A stretch of DNA of 64,000 nt, from assembly GCA_004210455.1 (NCBI GenBank), contig SEFA01000014.1, forward strand, positions 62,001 to 126,000. The letters run 5' to 3'. This document shows positions 63,473 to 64,000 of this stretch, piece after piece. Origin of the DNA: Rubrivivax sp. GTDB lineage: Bacteria > Pseudomonadota > Gammaproteobacteria > Burkholderiales > Burkholderiaceae_C. Numbering within the stretch: position 1 is the stretch's first letter; each line of letters opens with the position of its first letter. The translations under genes and the position numbers were made by a program. The notes under the pieces are model-generated. The model ran no database searches. It had not been told where the DNA came from and saw only the letters and a program-made list of their open reading frames with translations.

Positions 63473-64000
63473 ATGAATCGATCCGCCACCCAGCGCGCTG
63501 CCGTCCCGGCCCTGCGCGAGGCCGCCATGGCCGTCTCGCTGGCCCTGCTGGCCTGGCCCGCGCTGGCCCAGGAGGCCGCCGAGTCGCCTGCCAAGGAGAA
63601 GGGTCAGCTCGAGACGGTGACCATCACCGCCGAGCGCCGGGTCGAGAACATCCGGGAGGTACCGAACGCCGTCAGCAAGATCTCGGGCGAGAAACTCGAC
63701 GTGCTGAACTCCGGCGGCCAGGACATCCGCTTCCTGTCGGGCCGCGTCCCCAGCCTGAACATCGAGTCGTCGTTCGGTCGCGCCTTCCCGCGTTTCTACA
63801 TCCGCGGCTACGGCAACACCGACTTCCGCCTGAACGCCTCGCAGCCGGTCTCGTTGATCTATGACGATGTCGTCCAGGAGAACCCCATCCTGAAGGGGTT
63901 CCCGGCCTTCGACCTGGCCGGCGTGGAAGTCGTCGCCGGCCCGCAGGGCACGCTGTACGGCCGCAACACGCCCGCTGGCGTGGTGAAGTTCGAATCGGTG
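63473..64000 (+). CDS. TonB-dependent receptor 4, 5' part, cut by the window end
   Basis: The first 176 codons of a TonB-dependent receptor: signal peptide with cleavage after PALAQ, a TonB-box/plug opening LETVTITAERRVENIREVPNAVSKISGEKLD, and plug motifs FYIRGYGNTD, GVEVVAGPQGTLYGRNTPAGVVKF. This is the iron-siderophore or CirA/FecA-like style with VP-xxVS, unlike the three tandem receptors of 34.8-44 kb. GGAG lies about 12 bases before the ATG. The remainder is outside the window. Confidence 0.85.
   Translation, partial: MNRSATQRAAVPALREAAMAVSLALLAWPALAQEAAESPAKEKGQLETVTITAERRVENIREVPNAVSKISGEKLDVLNSGGQDIRFLSGRVPSLNIESSFGRAFPRFYIRGYGNTDFRLNASQPVSLIYDDVVQENPILKGFPAFDLAGVEVVAGPQGTLYGRNTPAGVVKFESV

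Overview
This is a high-GC chromosomal segment whose genes point to a betaproteobacterium of the order Burkholderiales, most likely a Roseateles/Mitsuaria/Rubrivivax-like organism (inference). The evidence is a DUF4148 secreted protein, a Bug/TctC solute-binding protein, a PsiF protein, several LysR regulators, a KgtP-like MFS carrier and many TonB-dependent receptors. I see no tRNA, rRNA, insertion sequence, phage gene or CRISPR array. Almost all of the sequence is ordinary chromosomal coding sequence; the unusual material lies in the spacers and in small palindromes.

Layout. 0.2-7.7 kb: RDD membrane protein, TrhO tRNA hydroxylase, phosphatidylserine decarboxylase, TrpRS, acyl-CoA synthetase, DUF1232 protein, LysR regulator. 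7.7-12.6 kb: DUF4148 protein, LysE-type exporter, KgtP-like carrier, SulP permease. 12.6-19.7 kb: aldose-epimerase-fold protein, degenerate HD-GYP protein, alpha/beta hydrolase with divergent LysR, and a CadR/CadA heavy-metal pair around a MerR-type operator. 20-28.5 kb: POT peptide transporter, unknown protein, and a complete RND efflux operon (adaptor, pump, outer-membrane factor). 28.6-34.8 kb: a LytS/LytTR two-component system translationally coupled to a secreted alpha/beta hydrolase, a class II glutamine amidotransferase whose 3' end is overwritten by a palindromic repeat, and a geranylgeranyl-reductase-type flavoprotein. 34.8-44 kb: three tandem TonB-dependent receptors, each a separate unit. 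44-48.5 kb: malate synthase G with divergent LysR, DUF2214 protein, PsiF. 48.6-53.4 kb: Ser/Thr kinase with a cyclic-nucleotide-binding domain, ArgRS, SPOR protein, DsbA. 53.5-57 kb: SPFH protein plus Arc-like ribbon-helix-helix protein, TetR regulator, a 39-residue membrane peptide, uracil/xanthine permease. 57-64 kb: two tandem TPR-GGDEF diguanylate cyclases, TctC-type binding protein, exonuclease III, and the start of a fourth TonB-dependent receptor cut by the window end.

The most notable signals are these. (1) A pair of long palindromic elements with a shared 39-nt core and differing but still self-complementary arms (32715-32815 and 62219-62299); one replaces the C-terminal coding part of the amidotransferase gene. 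(2) A 12-bp palindrome GCACGACCGTGC found three times, in front of a TetR gene, in front of the 39-codon gene behind it, and about 46 kb away in front of a LysR gene; this looks like a small TetR regulon. (3) An SPFH/Arc-like operon with the palindrome GTGATATCAC next to its ribosome binding site. (4) A cadA and a tetR gene whose promoters lie so close to the start codon that leaderless mRNAs are likely.
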